From: Shouchella xiaoxiensis
GTDB taxonomy: Bacteria > Bacillota > Bacilli > Bacillales > Bacillaceae_D
Length of the DNA: 64,000 nt
Assembly (NCBI RefSeq): GCF_016907895.1
Contig: NZ_JAFBCV010000001.1
Coordinates: 248,001-312,000 of the forward strand
Direction of reading: 5' to 3'
Shown here: positions 41,309-49,733 of the stretch, in pieces
How the letters are laid out: each line of letters begins with the position of its first letter
How positions within the stretch are numbered: the first letter of the stretch is position 1
Position numbers and translations under genes: made by a program
Notes under the pieces: generated by a model
Seen by the model: the letters and a program-made list of their open reading frames with translations, nothing else
Database searches by the model: none
Told to the model about the DNA's origin: nothing

Positions 41309-43120
41309 CTACATCCCCCTCAAAAACGTCTTCAAATGCTCCAAAACCTTCTTGAACTGCGCTCCTTGTGCTTGAACTCCGTGTCTAAACGTTCGAAACG
41401 GGTCTCCTTCAACTTTTAGACGGTGCATGACTTGCGGCAAAGTAAATTGACCGGGATCTAACTGGGCTGTGACTTCCTCCCAGTAGAGCGGGGTAGCGAC
41501 CAAACCTCGCTCGTGACCACGAGGTGAATAAGGCGCGATGATGGTTTTGCCTTCATCGTGCTGCAAATAATCAACGTACAAACGTCCTTTTCGATTTTTC
41601 TTTAAGCGCTCTAGAGTAAAGTGTTCTGTTTGCTGTTCCACGACATACGTACTAATAAACTGGCAAAACGCTCTTGTCTCTTGGTAGGTAAACACGTCTT
41701 CTGGTAAAGGGAGGTACAGCTGCAAGCCTTTGTTGCCTGATGTTTTGATAAAAGCGTTTAAACCAAAGGAATCAATCACTTCTTTAAAAGCGAGCGCAGC
41801 TTGAATTGCCAGAGAAAAATGATTCACGTCAGGTGGATCTAAATCAAACACAATTTCTGATGGGCGTGCTTGATCTTTCTTTTGGTAAGGTAGATGGAAC
41901 TCAAGCGCAAGCTGGTTTCCGAGCCATAGCAACGATTCTACTGAATTGCAGACAATGTAATCAATCTCGTCCTGTGTATGAGTCTCAATAAAAGACGGTG
42001 CATAGTCGGGACAGTTTTTTTGATAAAACGCTTCTCCAGTTGCGCCGTGCGGGAAGCGAATCGTTGTGAGAAGGCGGTCTGTTAAGAAAGGAAGCATAAC
42101 AGGCGCTACGCTATGTAAGTACTGCAAAAAGTCTATTTTTGTTAAATGAATCACTGGCCATATCGGTTTTTCTTCACTAGTGATTTCCACTTCAGCAGGC
42201 AGGGGATACAGCTGTTTGTGGAGCGATTGCCATGTACACTGTTCCACTTTTTCTTCGAGCAGAAACGCTTGGAACACAGGCTCTCTAAGATGTTCGCCGT
42301 CAAAGCTAATGCAGCCAATGCTTACGCAGATAGAGGGCGGAAGTGACCAGCGTTCCTTGCCAACAAGCGTCCCATTTTTCTTAAAAAGCGTCGCTAACAT
42401 CGCGCGATCGTCGCCTGTCATTCCATTTGAAAATTGAACGATTGGAATCAACTCTTCGTTGTGAAAAATGCTTCCTTGGAAATAGCCATTTTGCTTGTCG
42501 TACTCCGTTACAATCACATGAATGTAGCGGTAATTCTTTATTTTAACCCAGTTAGGGGACCGTTTAGTAACATACGTGCTTGACTGTTTCTTCGCGATGA
42601 TTCCTTCCCCGTGCTGGTTTTTTACAAGCGTTTCGACTTTCTTCAGGTCAGAAAATGGTCGTACGACTTGAAGGGAGGATGTATGGATAGGCAGTGAGTG
42701 TAAGAGCTGCTTTCGCTCGGTTAAAGGCTGCGCGGTTAACGCATTTCCTTTCTCCATTAAGAGATCAAAAACCATCAGAGAGGCAGGCAAGCGCTGGGCA
42801 TATTTCTTCACTTGTGCCTGCGCACGCAGTTTTCCTCGTCGCTGAACAATTGAAAAGTTGCTTTGGTAGGGATTGACGAGTGAGACAATTTCCGCGTCGA
42901 GTATAAGAGGCAGATGGTTGGTTAGTTCTGCTTCGATCTGCTTACAAGCTTCGATAATTTCAGGGAAAGCGGCCGTTAATTCTTTCTCATTCCGGCTAAA
43001 TAAACGAGGTCCTTCTTTGTCCCAATGGAGCAAACAGCGAAAGCCGTCATATTTTACTTCATAGATCCACTGATCTCCAGTAGGAAGATCTGTTGCGGCT
43101 GTTGCTAACATTGGTTTCAT
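41309..43120 (-). CDS. ligD: DNA ligase D (ligase plus polymerase domains)
   Basis: 603 residues. N-terminal ATP-dependent ligase: nucleotidyl-transfer Lys in YEVKYDGFRC (K23), LILDAEIV, GEGIIAKK, and motif V WVKIKNYRY; OB fold to about 300. C-terminal archaeo-eukaryotic primase-type polymerase: metal motif IVFDLDPPD, KTSGNKGLQLYLPL, VDYLQHDEGKTIIAPYSPRG. No phosphoesterase domain, as in B. subtilis YkoU. With Ku it repairs double-strand breaks by end joining, important in germinating spores. Divergent from ku with an 86-bp shared region. Confidence 0.95.
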   Translation of the reverse strand: MKPMLATAATDLPTGDQWIYEVKYDGFRCLLHWDKEGPRLFSRNEKELTAAFPEIIEACKQIEAELTNHLPLILDAEIVSLVNPYQSNFSIVQRRGKLRAQAQVKKYAQRLPASLMVFDLLMEKGNALTAQPLTERKQLLHSLPIHTSSLQVVRPFSDLKKVETLVKNQHGEGIIAKKQSSTYVTKRSPNWVKIKNYRYIHVIVTEYDKQNGYFQGSIFHNEELIPIVQFSNGMTGDDRAMLATLFKKNGTLVGKERWSLPPSICVSIGCISFDGEHLREPVFQAFLLEEKVEQCTWQSLHKQLYPLPAEVEITSEEKPIWPVIHLTKIDFLQYLHSVAPVMLPFLTDRLLTTIRFPHGATGEAFYQKNCPDYAPSFIETHTQDEIDYIVCNSVESLLWLGNQLALEFHLPYQKKDQARPSEIVFDLDPPDVNHFSLAIQAALAFKEVIDSFGLNAFIKTSGNKGLQLYLPLPEDVFTYQETRAFCQFISTYVVEQQTEHFTLERLKKNRKGRLYVDYLQHDEGKTIIAPYSPRGHERGLVATPLYWEEVTAQLDPGQFTLPQVMHRLKVEGDPFRTFRHGVQAQGAQFKKVLEHLKTFLRGM

Positions 43121-43153
43121 CTTCTCACCTCATCTAACTAGTTTGACCACTCG

Positions 43154-43184
43154 TACATAAATTATCACTCGTCGCATCATATTA
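43154..43184 (+). promoter_or_regulatory. Possible sigma-G promoter of ku
   Basis: TACATA (43154-43159), 18-base spacer, CATATTA (43178-43184). The sigma-G consensus is TGAATA-N17-18-CATACTA, and ku/ligD are forespore genes in B. subtilis. Confidence 0.4.
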
Positions 43185-43206
43185 AGCATAAAAAGGATGT
43201 GACGGC

Positions 43207-44037
43207 ATGCATACGGTTTGGAAAGGCAGCATTAGTTTCGGACTTGTGAATATCCCTATCAAACTTCATACGGCGACGGAAAACAAAGACATTAAATTAA
43301 GGCAGCTCCATAAAAAGTGCCATTCGCCGATTAATTATAAGAAAGTTTGCGCGGATTGTGAGGAAGAAGTTAAGAACGAGGATATTGTCAAAGCATACGA
43401 ATACGCAAAAAATAAATTTGTCGTCCTTGATGCCGAGGATTTAGAGCAATTAAAGAAAGAACAAGAAGACAAAGCGGTAGAAATTATTGATTTTGTTAAA
43501 TTAGAGGAAATAGACCCAATCTATTTTGAAAAAAGCTATTTTTTAGCGCCTGATTCCGGCGGAGGCAAGGCCTATGGTTTGTTAAGGGAAGGGCTATTAA
43601 AAGCAGGGAAAATTGGGGTTGCCAAGATTATGATTCGCTCAAAAGAACAGTTGGCAATTGTCCGTGTTTATCAAACTGGATTGATGATGGAAACGATTCA
43701 TTTCCCTGATGAAGTAAGGAAGTTTGAAGACGTGCCTAACGTCCCTGAAGGACAGGAGATTGTGAAGAAAGAGTTGGATGCGGCGCTAATGTTAATTGAT
43801 CAGCTGACAACGCCATTTGATCCGGACAAATACCAAGATGAGTATCGACATGCGTTAATGGACTTAATTGAAAAGAAAAAGTCTGGAGAAGAGATTGTGA
43901 CTGCATCTGAAAAGCCAAAAGAAGCATCAAATGTAACGGATATCATGTCCGCTTTACAAGCATCGATCGATCAAACGAAAAAGAAAAAGACACCGGCTAA
44001 AAAGAAAGCCACAACAAAAACAAAGAAAAACGCATAG
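43207..44037 (+). CDS. ku: Ku DNA end-binding protein
   Basis: 276 residues, the usual bacterial Ku length. Starts HTVWKGSISFGLVNIPIKLH, includes LRQLHKKCHSPINYKKVCADC and YFLAPDSGGGKAYGLL, all diagnostic. Lys-rich C-terminal extension (KKKKTPAKKKATTKTKKNA) typical of bacilli, thought to bind DNA. Homodimer that encircles broken ends and recruits LigD. AAGGATG precedes ATG 43207. Confidence 0.95.
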   Translation: MHTVWKGSISFGLVNIPIKLHTATENKDIKLRQLHKKCHSPINYKKVCADCEEEVKNEDIVKAYEYAKNKFVVLDAEDLEQLKKEQEDKAVEIIDFVKLEEIDPIYFEKSYFLAPDSGGGKAYGLLREGLLKAGKIGVAKIMIRSKEQLAIVRVYQTGLMMETIHFPDEVRKFEDVPNVPEGQEIVKKELDAALMLIDQLTTPFDPDKYQDEYRHALMDLIEKKKSGEEIVTASEKPKEASNVTDIMSALQASIDQTKKKKTPAKKKATTKTKKNA

Positions 44038-44142
44038 AGAAAGTAAATCCTTTCCTTCGTTCCCTGTAATCCCCGTTCGCACCATCTTCTTTCCTCTTTT
44101 ATACTGAAAGGTACGATTTGGTGTAAAAGGGGAAACAAGTGT

Positions 44143-44433
44143 GTGAATCAATCTGAACTAGAACGTTTTTTACGAGAGAATAAGAGTCACTTTAATGACA
44201 GTGTCCGCCTATTCATTGAATGGAATGAACAACGTGAATTTCAAACAAGAGCGTTTGATTGGCTCTATAGCAACGCAATGCTTCTTGCGGGAATTGAAAG
44301 CAAACCGATTGTAGCCGTTGTTCAAGCTCAACTAAACGAGCGCACCTATATCGACGTGCTGTCTTATTTTAAGGACGAAGAAGAGCGAAAGCATTTCCTC
44401 GGGTATACGAATATTATCCCACTTTTTTCTTAA
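44143..44433 (+). CDS. Small hypothetical protein (96 aa)
   Basis: GTG start at 44143 with AAGGGG about 11 bases upstream. Soluble, mixed composition: LERFLRENKSHFNDSVRLFI, then QTRAFDWLYSNAMLLAGIES and TYIDVLSYFKDEEERKHFLG. No domain recognised. Ends before a strong terminator. Confidence 0.65.
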   Translation: MNQSELERFLRENKSHFNDSVRLFIEWNEQREFQTRAFDWLYSNAMLLAGIESKPIVAVVQAQLNERTYIDVLSYFKDEEERKHFLGYTNIIPLFS

Positions 44434-44441
44434 AGGTACAT

Positions 44442-44485
44442 ACGCAAGCAGACCATTGTATTTAGCTGGTCTCCTTGCGTTTTTT
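44442..44485 (+). terminator. Rho-independent terminator
   Basis: ACGCAAG-AGACC / GGTCT-CTTGCGT stem followed by TTTTT. Confidence 0.8.
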
Positions 44486-44501
44486 AGTCTTTGTAAAGAA
44501 A

Positions 44502-44771
44502 ATGGACTTAACGTGGCTGAAAGATTTACTTAAACAAATTAGGTAGATTGAATCTAAACGAGAAAGAACGCAAATTACATGACAAGTTCTAGAGGCATTT
44601 CTCGTTGAGGACCAGCGGATTGTATATAGCCTAAATGAAACACCAGTACAGGAGCGCGCAGATCTAAAACAAGAGGCTTATAAGTGATTACTTGAAGCTA
44701 GTGAGAAGATGGAATTTGTCGCTTTGGACACTTTTGTCGAGCGTAAATCTCATGAATCAAACGAGGATTAA
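44502..44771 (+). pseudogene. Small gene with three in-frame stops
   Basis: One frame from ATG 44502 to TAA 44771 reads as a coherent helical protein (DLTWLKDLLKQIR, ESKRERTQIT, QVLEAFLVEDQRIVYSLNET, LLEASEKMEFVALDTFVERK) interrupted by TAG 44544, TGA 44586 and TGA 44685. The intact ancestor would have been 89 residues; family unknown. A terminator follows. Confidence 0.5.
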
Positions 44772-44787
44772 ATCATAACATTGAAAA

Positions 44788-44818
44788 TAAAACCCAATCC
44801 TTATAGGTTGGGTTTTTG
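44788..44818 (+). terminator. Rho-independent terminator
   Basis: AACCCAA-TCC / AGG-TTGGGTT stem with five T. It closes the pseudogene unit. Confidence 0.8.
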
Positions 44819-44907
44819 TACGAGCCGAGCAGATCAAAGAATTCAAGTTATGGTTAACAGAGTAGTAGGCTTGTGATCCTTTCTTCTATTTTTAAAGGAG
44901 GGGGTGA

Positions 44908-45084
44908 ATGTGTATCCCTTTACCCACACGTAACCAGCGAATGGAACGGAAGAAAGTAAAACAAAAAAGCCGTCGGAAACTAGCCATTTCCGCAGCTTTG
45001 AGTGGACTTCTTTATTTAGCTTTAGAAGAGTCAATAAAGAAGTTTGTTGCATATCTACTTAGTTCCCTAACAGGTTCTAAATAG
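44908..45084 (+). CDS. Small basic membrane-active-like protein (58 aa)
   Basis: ATG 44908 with AAAGGAGGGG ideally spaced. Sequence: MCIPLPTRNQRMERKKVKQK, SRRKLAISAALSGLLYLALE, ESIKKFVAYLLSSLTGSK. A basic N-terminal third, then one or two hydrophobic helices. The 5' leader (from about 44850) plus the first codons recur at 6838-6930 as a relic, so this belongs to a multi-copy small-gene family. Size and charge are compatible with a type I toxin-like peptide or small membrane regulator; no known family is recognised. Confidence 0.6.
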   Translation: MCIPLPTRNQRMERKKVKQKSRRKLAISAALSGLLYLALEESIKKFVAYLLSSLTGSK

Positions 45085-45360
45085 ATTGCGATCGGACAAA
45101 GTGAAATCGAAGTTTCAGCAGTGCATGACGCTTTTCGTACGACGTAGCCAACGCCGTTCGGTGAATGTTTATCCCTATGACACAAGAATATCATAGGTTG
45201 CTTCTTATACCAAATAGTAAAGCTATAATAAATGAGGTTAAAGCCTGTTTCAAGATACGGAAAGAAAAGTCTATCGAGATGCTCTATCAATCCTATGTGG
45301 AAGTAGATTGAGGAAAAGCAGAACCCAGACCACGCCCGCTTTCCCCTCATGGTCTAGCCC
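45085..45360 (+). other. Gap, possible tiny ORF
   Basis: A 48-codon frame from ATG 45165 to TGA 45311 (MFIPMTQEYHRLLLIPNSKA...) has only a weak GGTGA before it. Nothing else is recognisable. It may be chance or debris. Confidence 0.3.
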
Positions 45361-45669
45361 TTACTTCGCGGACCACTCCTTACCCCATTTTTTCATTTCT
45401 TTAATAATTTTATGAAACGATTCGCCTTTTTCGGTAACTGAATATTCGACTGTCACGGGAACCGTTGGGATGATCGTGCGATTGATCATGCCTTCGTTTT
45501 CGAGATGACGCAATGATTTCGTGAGTGCGGTAGGGCTAATGCCATTAATGAGCCGTGATAACTCATTAAAGCGTTTTTTCTCATCGTAGAGTTCTCTTAA
45601 AATAAAGAAAGACCATTTGTTTCCAATAACTTTTAAAGCGGCTTCGATTGAACAAGGTACGTCACTCAT
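45361..45669 (-). CDS. HxlR-family transcriptional regulator
   Basis: 102 residues from ATG 45669. Signature CSIEAALKVIGNKWSFFILR, ELYDEKKRFNELSRLINGIS, PTALTKSLRHLENEGMINR, and the C-terminal VEYSVTEKGESFHKIIKEM. HxlR proteins are winged-helix redox or electrophile sensors, here with the conserved N-terminal Cys (DVPCSIE). Divergent from the aldo-keto reductase/alcohol dehydrogenase pair, which it probably controls. Longer open frame to 45741 lacks a ribosome binding site. Confidence 0.88.
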   Translation of the reverse strand: MSDVPCSIEAALKVIGNKWSFFILRELYDEKKRFNELSRLINGISPTALTKSLRHLENEGMINRTIIPTVPVTVEYSVTEKGESFHKIIKEMKKWGKEWSAK

Positions 45670-45860
45670 TGTTCCGGTCAACTCCCTAGTATAAAAAGTG
45701 TAGTATGTACACATAAGTGTATAACATAACAAATAATTCACTCCTTTTATTTTATTAGTAAACGTTTAAAATAACAATGAGAGATCTTTTCTCCGTTTTT
45801 ATATGAAAGCGGATTCGAACGAACTTGTTTACAATCAGGCAGTGAGGGAGTAGATGGAAG

Positions 45861-46709
45861 ATGAATAACGTTACGTTAAACAATGGGATAAGCATGCCAC
45901 AGCTTGGCTTCGGCGTGTGGAAAGTAGACAATAACCAGGCAGAGGAAGCTGTTACATATGCGCTTAATACTGGCTACCGTTCCATCGACACAGCGATGAT
46001 TTATCAAAATGAGGGTGGAGTCGGAAAAGCGATTGCCGCGTCCTCGGTTCCTCGCGAAGAGCTTTTTATCACAACGAAAGTGTGGAACGCTGATCAAGGA
46101 TACGAATCGACGATTAATGCGTTTGAGCAAAGTTTAGAAAGATTAGGACTAGACTATGTTGACCTCTATTTGGTTCACTGGCCAACGCCAAAATTTGATA
46201 AGTATGTGGAGACGTACAAAGCACTAGAGAAACTGTATCATGACGGGCGCGTGAAGGCGATTGGCGTCTGTAATTTTGAGATTGAGCATTTGGAGCGAAT
46301 CTTAGACGAGTGCGACGTCGTGCCTGTTTTAAACCAAGTGGAGTGTCACCCATACTTGGCTCAAACGGAGCTGAAGGCGTTCTGTGAAAAACATGATATC
46401 TATCTAGAAGCGTGGAGTCCGCTTGATTCAGGTGGAGAAGTGCTTCAAGATGAACAAATTAAGGCAATTGCGTCTTCATATAACAAATCAGTTGCACAAG
46501 TGATTTTGCGCTGGCATCTTCAAAACAAGACGATTGTCATTCCAAAATCGGTTACGCCAAGCAGAATTGAAGAAAACTTGGATGTGTTTGATTTTGAATT
46601 AACGCCTGACGAGGTGAATGTCATCCACGCATTAGATCGGGGTCAGCGCCGAGGAACACACCCGAATGAGATGAACAAATTTCAACCGCTATACCAACCA
46701 AAATCGTAA
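45861..46709 (+). CDS. Aldo-keto reductase
   Basis: 282 residues, single TIM-barrel AKR. Tetrad: Asp in GYRSIDTAMIY (D43), Tyr 48, Lys in TTKVWNAD, His in LYLVHWPTP. NADPH-binding block IPKSVTPSRIEENL. Relatives (B. subtilis YvgN/YtbE) reduce methylglyoxal and other aldehydes, fitting the HxlR regulator and the downstream dehydrogenase. Probably first gene of a two-gene operon with 13 bp spacing. Confidence 0.92.
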   Translation: MNNVTLNNGISMPQLGFGVWKVDNNQAEEAVTYALNTGYRSIDTAMIYQNEGGVGKAIAASSVPREELFITTKVWNADQGYESTINAFEQSLERLGLDYVDLYLVHWPTPKFDKYVETYKALEKLYHDGRVKAIGVCNFEIEHLERILDECDVVPVLNQVECHPYLAQTELKAFCEKHDIYLEAWSPLDSGGEVLQDEQIKAIASSYNKSVAQVILRWHLQNKTIVIPKSVTPSRIEENLDVFDFELTPDEVNVIHALDRGQRRGTHPNEMNKFQPLYQPKS

Positions 46710-46722
46710 AGGGGTAAAGAAG

Positions 46723-47904
46723 ATGAGTGAACTATCTTATTATTACACACCAACGAAAGTTGTTTTTGGAAAAGCTGCTGAACATCAGGTTGGAACAGAA
46801 CTTGAGAAACTTGGAGTGAAAAAAGTATTGCTTCATTACGGTGGGAACAGCGCGAAAAAATCAGGTTTGTTGGATCGGGTTAAAGCTTCATTGAGCGAAA
46901 ACGGCATTCAAAGTGTCGAGCTGGGCGGCGTAGTTCCGAATCCGCGCTTATCGCTTGTGTATGAAGGCATCGAATTAGTGAAAAAAGAAGCACTTGATTT
47001 CATTCTCGCAGTAGGTGGCGGCAGCGTGATTGATTCGGCTAAGGCAATTGGTTATGGTGTAGCGAACGACGGTGACGTATGGGAACTGTATCAGTCCAAA
47101 CGTCGAGCAACAGCCTGCTTACCGATTGGAACTGTCTTAACGATTGCCGCTGCCGGGAGCGAAATGAGCACCGGTTCCGTTATTACAAAAGAAGAGGGCT
47201 GGGAAAAGAGAGCCTATGATGATGACTTAGGTCGTCCGGCCGTCTCTTTTTTAAATCCTGAATTGCTTAAGACGCTTCCGTGGTACCAAACGGCAGCGGG
47301 AAGTGCTGACATCTTAATGCATACGATGGAACGATATTTTAACCAGAGCACCAATATGGCTTTGACTGATGGATTAAGCGAGACGATCTTGCGGACCGTG
47401 ATGGAACAAACGATGATTGTAAAAGAAGATCCGCAAAATTACGAGGCGCTTGCTGAGTTAATGTGGGCCTCAAGCATTTCGCACAACGGTCTTACTGGTT
47501 TCGGTACAGACGGGGGCGACTGGGCGACTCATATGTTAGAGCATGAACTTAGCGGCATCTTCGACGTGACCCACGGCGCAGGTTTAGCTGCGATCTGGGG
47601 CAGCTGGGCGCGCTATGTTTACCAGAATCGACTCGATCGCTTTGTGAAATTTGCCGTCAACGTCATGGGGGTTACGCCTGAACAAACAGACGATCAGACC
47701 GCAATTGCTGGGATTGAAAAGATGGAGGCCTATTACCGCAGCATTGACATGCCGGTATCCGTCTCTGAAATGGACGTTCAGTTGACGGTTGACCAGATTA
47801 CAGAAATGGCCGATAAGTGTACGGAGGCAGCAGGCGGAACTATTGGCGTTGTTAAGCCATTAGGCAGAGACGATATGATTGAAATCTATCAAGCTGCACG
47901 ATGA
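46723..47904 (+). CDS. Iron-containing alcohol dehydrogenase (BdhA/YugJ type)
   Basis: 393 residues. NAD(P)-binding GGGSVIDSAKAIGYG, metal ligands Asp and His in GSADILMHTMERYF, His in TDGGDWATHMLEHELS and in FDVTHGAGLAAIWGSW. Starts YYYTPTKVVFGKAAEHQ, the butanol-dehydrogenase-like type. Oxidises or reduces primary alcohols/aldehydes in the cytoplasm. Forms an aldehyde-detoxification pair with the AKR. Confidence 0.93.
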   Translation: MSELSYYYTPTKVVFGKAAEHQVGTELEKLGVKKVLLHYGGNSAKKSGLLDRVKASLSENGIQSVELGGVVPNPRLSLVYEGIELVKKEALDFILAVGGGSVIDSAKAIGYGVANDGDVWELYQSKRRATACLPIGTVLTIAAAGSEMSTGSVITKEEGWEKRAYDDDLGRPAVSFLNPELLKTLPWYQTAAGSADILMHTMERYFNQSTNMALTDGLSETILRTVMEQTMIVKEDPQNYEALAELMWASSISHNGLTGFGTDGGDWATHMLEHELSGIFDVTHGAGLAAIWGSWARYVYQNRLDRFVKFAVNVMGVTPEQTDDQTAIAGIEKMEAYYRSIDMPVSVSEMDVQLTVDQITEMADKCTEAAGGTIGVVKPLGRDDMIEIYQAAR

Positions 47905-47917
47905 TACAAAAGCAGGA

Positions 47918-47950
47918 GGAGACCTTTGTTTGATGAAGGTCTTTTTTTTA
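47918..47950 (+). terminator. Rho-independent terminator
   Basis: AGACCTT / AAGGTCT stem, nine-base loop, eight T. Confidence 0.85.
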
Positions 47951-48126
47951 TTAATGAAAATATGATTGAGTTGAATAATCTCCCTCTTTTACTGCTTGAA
48001 TTTATTTTCTATCGTATAAATTTTAGCGTATGACCAACACTATCTAACGCTATTAACTTGAAATTTTTAGATGCAGTTCTTCTAAATCATGGTCAGTGGC
48101 ATAGATTGCTAGAAGAGGTGATGGTC

Positions 48127-48321
48127 TTGAAAAGTGTAAATAAACGAGGAATTATTGCAGAGAAGAATCGACTACTAAATGGGAAAAAGCTTGAGCGCTC
48201 TAAGGAAAAACTTTATACGTATGATGAAATCGAGTATGCGGCAAACATCCTTAACGCAGACGAATTGCTGATAAAGAAAATGTGCAAACAATTTGATGTA
48301 CAACAGAAAAGACAAAGCTAG
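48127..48321 (+). CDS. Small basic protein (64 aa)
   Basis: TTG 48127 is chosen because GAGGTG ends 7 bases before it; the open frame extends to TTG 48058. Sequence: KSVNKRGIIAEKNRLLNGKK, KLYTYDEIEYAANILNADEL, LIKKMCKQFDVQQKRQS. Soluble, Lys-rich helical, no family recognised. Convergent with the next small gene; both ends overlap the shared hairpin. Confidence 0.6.
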   Translation: MKSVNKRGIIAEKNRLLNGKKLERSKEKLYTYDEIEYAANILNADELLIKKMCKQFDVQQKRQS

Positions 48322-48357
48322 AACTTCTTACTAAGCTCTAGCTTTGTCTTTTCTTTT
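48307..48357. terminator. Shared bidirectional terminator
   Basis: AAAAGACAAAGCTAGA / TCTAGCTTTGTCTTTT, 16-bp perfect stem, overlapping the 3' ends of the two convergent small genes. Confidence 0.8.
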
Positions 48358-48507
48358 ATTTATGCGACCGTACGTGTTAATGTATGTTTGCTCATCTTCA
48401 GTAATAATCGGTAAATCAAAATCTGGTCGATTTAAGGATTGATTGGAGTTGAAAAGTTTACGTACATTCGCACGACCTTTTGCTTTTTGTTCAGCTGAAA
48501 GTTTCAT
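48331..48507 (-). CDS. Small hypothetical protein (58 aa)
   Basis: ATG 48507 to TAG 48331, with AAGGAGGAGA 5-7 bases upstream, one of the best ribosome binding sites in the window. KLSAEQKAKGRANVRKLFNS, NQSLNRPDFDLPIITEDEQT, YINTYGRINKRKDKARA. Soluble, basic. Unrecognised, but the initiation signal makes it very likely real. Confidence 0.7.
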   Translation of the reverse strand: MKLSAEQKAKGRANVRKLFNSNQSLNRPDFDLPIITEDEQTYINTYGRINKRKDKARA

Positions 48508-48563
48508 TGCATCTCCTCCTTGTCAAACTAGTATACAATACTTCTAATTTTTTGTCATAAAAA

Positions 48564-49376
48564 TCATTCATCGTAAAGCTTTACTGTGTAAGTATAATCA
48601 TAGGTAGATCTCGCGGAGTTAGCTAGTCCCTTGAAAAAATGGTTGTCATGCTGATCTAAATCTTTTAGTGGAGCTGAGACTACGATGTACAAAGAGGGCG
48701 ACTCTGTATCAACCAATGAGCGAACGTATACAAGAAGTTGATTTTTATAGCCTTTTCTATAATCATACTCATCATTTTTGACATCAACAACATGACCTGA
48801 TTCAGCTATTTCGCGTTTGTTTTTAAGTTCAATACGAACATCTCGATTTGTTAGAAACTTCTTCTTCGAGTTAAAGACTGCATGAGACATCTCAATTTTA
48901 GCTTCCTCGTAAACTTCTTCAATAGCGTGAGAAAAAACATCATGTAGATACTCTTCAAAGTCTTGAGACAGCGCGGCTTTGTTTGTTTCCACTTTAAAAG
49001 AGTGTTCACTGTTAAATTGCGCTAAATATTTTATCGCACCTGCAGAGATGGTCACATTTTTAAACGTATTTCCCTTTGTAATCATACCTTCAAACGTAAA
49101 AGAACCAATAGAAAATTTTTGTGCTCTTAATAAAGCGATTGGTATAAGGATAAAAAAGCCGATGATAACAAGCTGATAAAATGAATGCTCAAGCAAGGCT
49201 TGATTTAATGAAGATGATAAGAATCTATCTAGAAAACGTGGGAAATCAATCAGTTTTTCACCACTTAATTCCGGGAAAAATGGGGAATTTCCTTTGAAGA
49301 TCAGTCGGAAAATAAAGAAGGCAAGATTTAACATAGATAAAACAATTAAGAACAACAGTGCAAACTTATTCTTCAT
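48564..49376 (-). CDS. Membrane-anchored hypothetical protein
   Basis: 270 residues. Two N-terminal membrane helices: 5-27 (FALLFLIVLSMLNLAFFIFR) and about 66-86 (FYQLVIIGFFILIPIALLRA). The C-terminal two-thirds is soluble and probably cytoplasmic (SFTFEGMITKGNTFKNVTIS, SHAIEEVYEEAKIEMSHAVF). No domain recognised. Transcribed alone; AAGTAT/GGAG-type ribosome binding site is weak. Confidence 0.7.
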   Translation of the reverse strand: MKNKFALLFLIVLSMLNLAFFIFRLIFKGNSPFFPELSGEKLIDFPRFLDRFLSSSLNQALLEHSFYQLVIIGFFILIPIALLRAQKFSIGSFTFEGMITKGNTFKNVTISAGAIKYLAQFNSEHSFKVETNKAALSQDFEEYLHDVFSHAIEEVYEEAKIEMSHAVFNSKKKFLTNRDVRIELKNKREIAESGHVVDVKNDEYDYRKGYKNQLLVYVRSLVDTESPSLYIVVSAPLKDLDQHDNHFFKGLANSARSTYDYTYTVKLYDE

Positions 49377-49733
49377 AGAAATACTCCTAAAGTTATTCGT
49401 TATTAACTTGTAGAATGTTAACTAGAACTAAAAGGTAGTTGAGAAAAAATGAATGTAGAGGAATTGGTAAGGTTTTGTTTTGTAAGCACACTAATTAGAG
49501 GAAGAACTATTATTTTGACTCTACCACAATGTAAACCAATATGACAGACTTTAATTAAAACTTTCAGAAAAGTGTTTACTTACCATTCAATATTCGGTAG
49601 GATAGATTTGAAAGTAGTTGAGAGAACTTTCGGAAATTAAATAAGCTTAGGTAAGAAATGAATGATAATGCTGTTAATTATCCGCTAAATTAAAAAAACT
49701 TTTAAAAGAGGTTGATGAAAGTGGGGGTGCGTT
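49377..49733. other. Intergenic region before the ROK gene
   Basis: AT-rich, no ORF. Contains the promoter at 49575-49603 and, at its right end, the possible out-of-frame start (ATG 49715) and the G5 run (49723-49727) discussed for the ROK gene. Confidence 0.4.
49575..49603 (+). promoter_or_regulatory. Candidate sigma-A promoter of the ROK gene/sugar operon
   Basis: -35 TTTACT (49575-49580), 17-base spacer, -10 TAGGAT (49598-49603). Confidence 0.5.

Noticed and set aside
45012-45350. 112-codon minus-strand open frame
   Set aside because: No ribosome binding site, overlaps the small gene at 44908-45084 and has an irregular composition without recognisable motifs.
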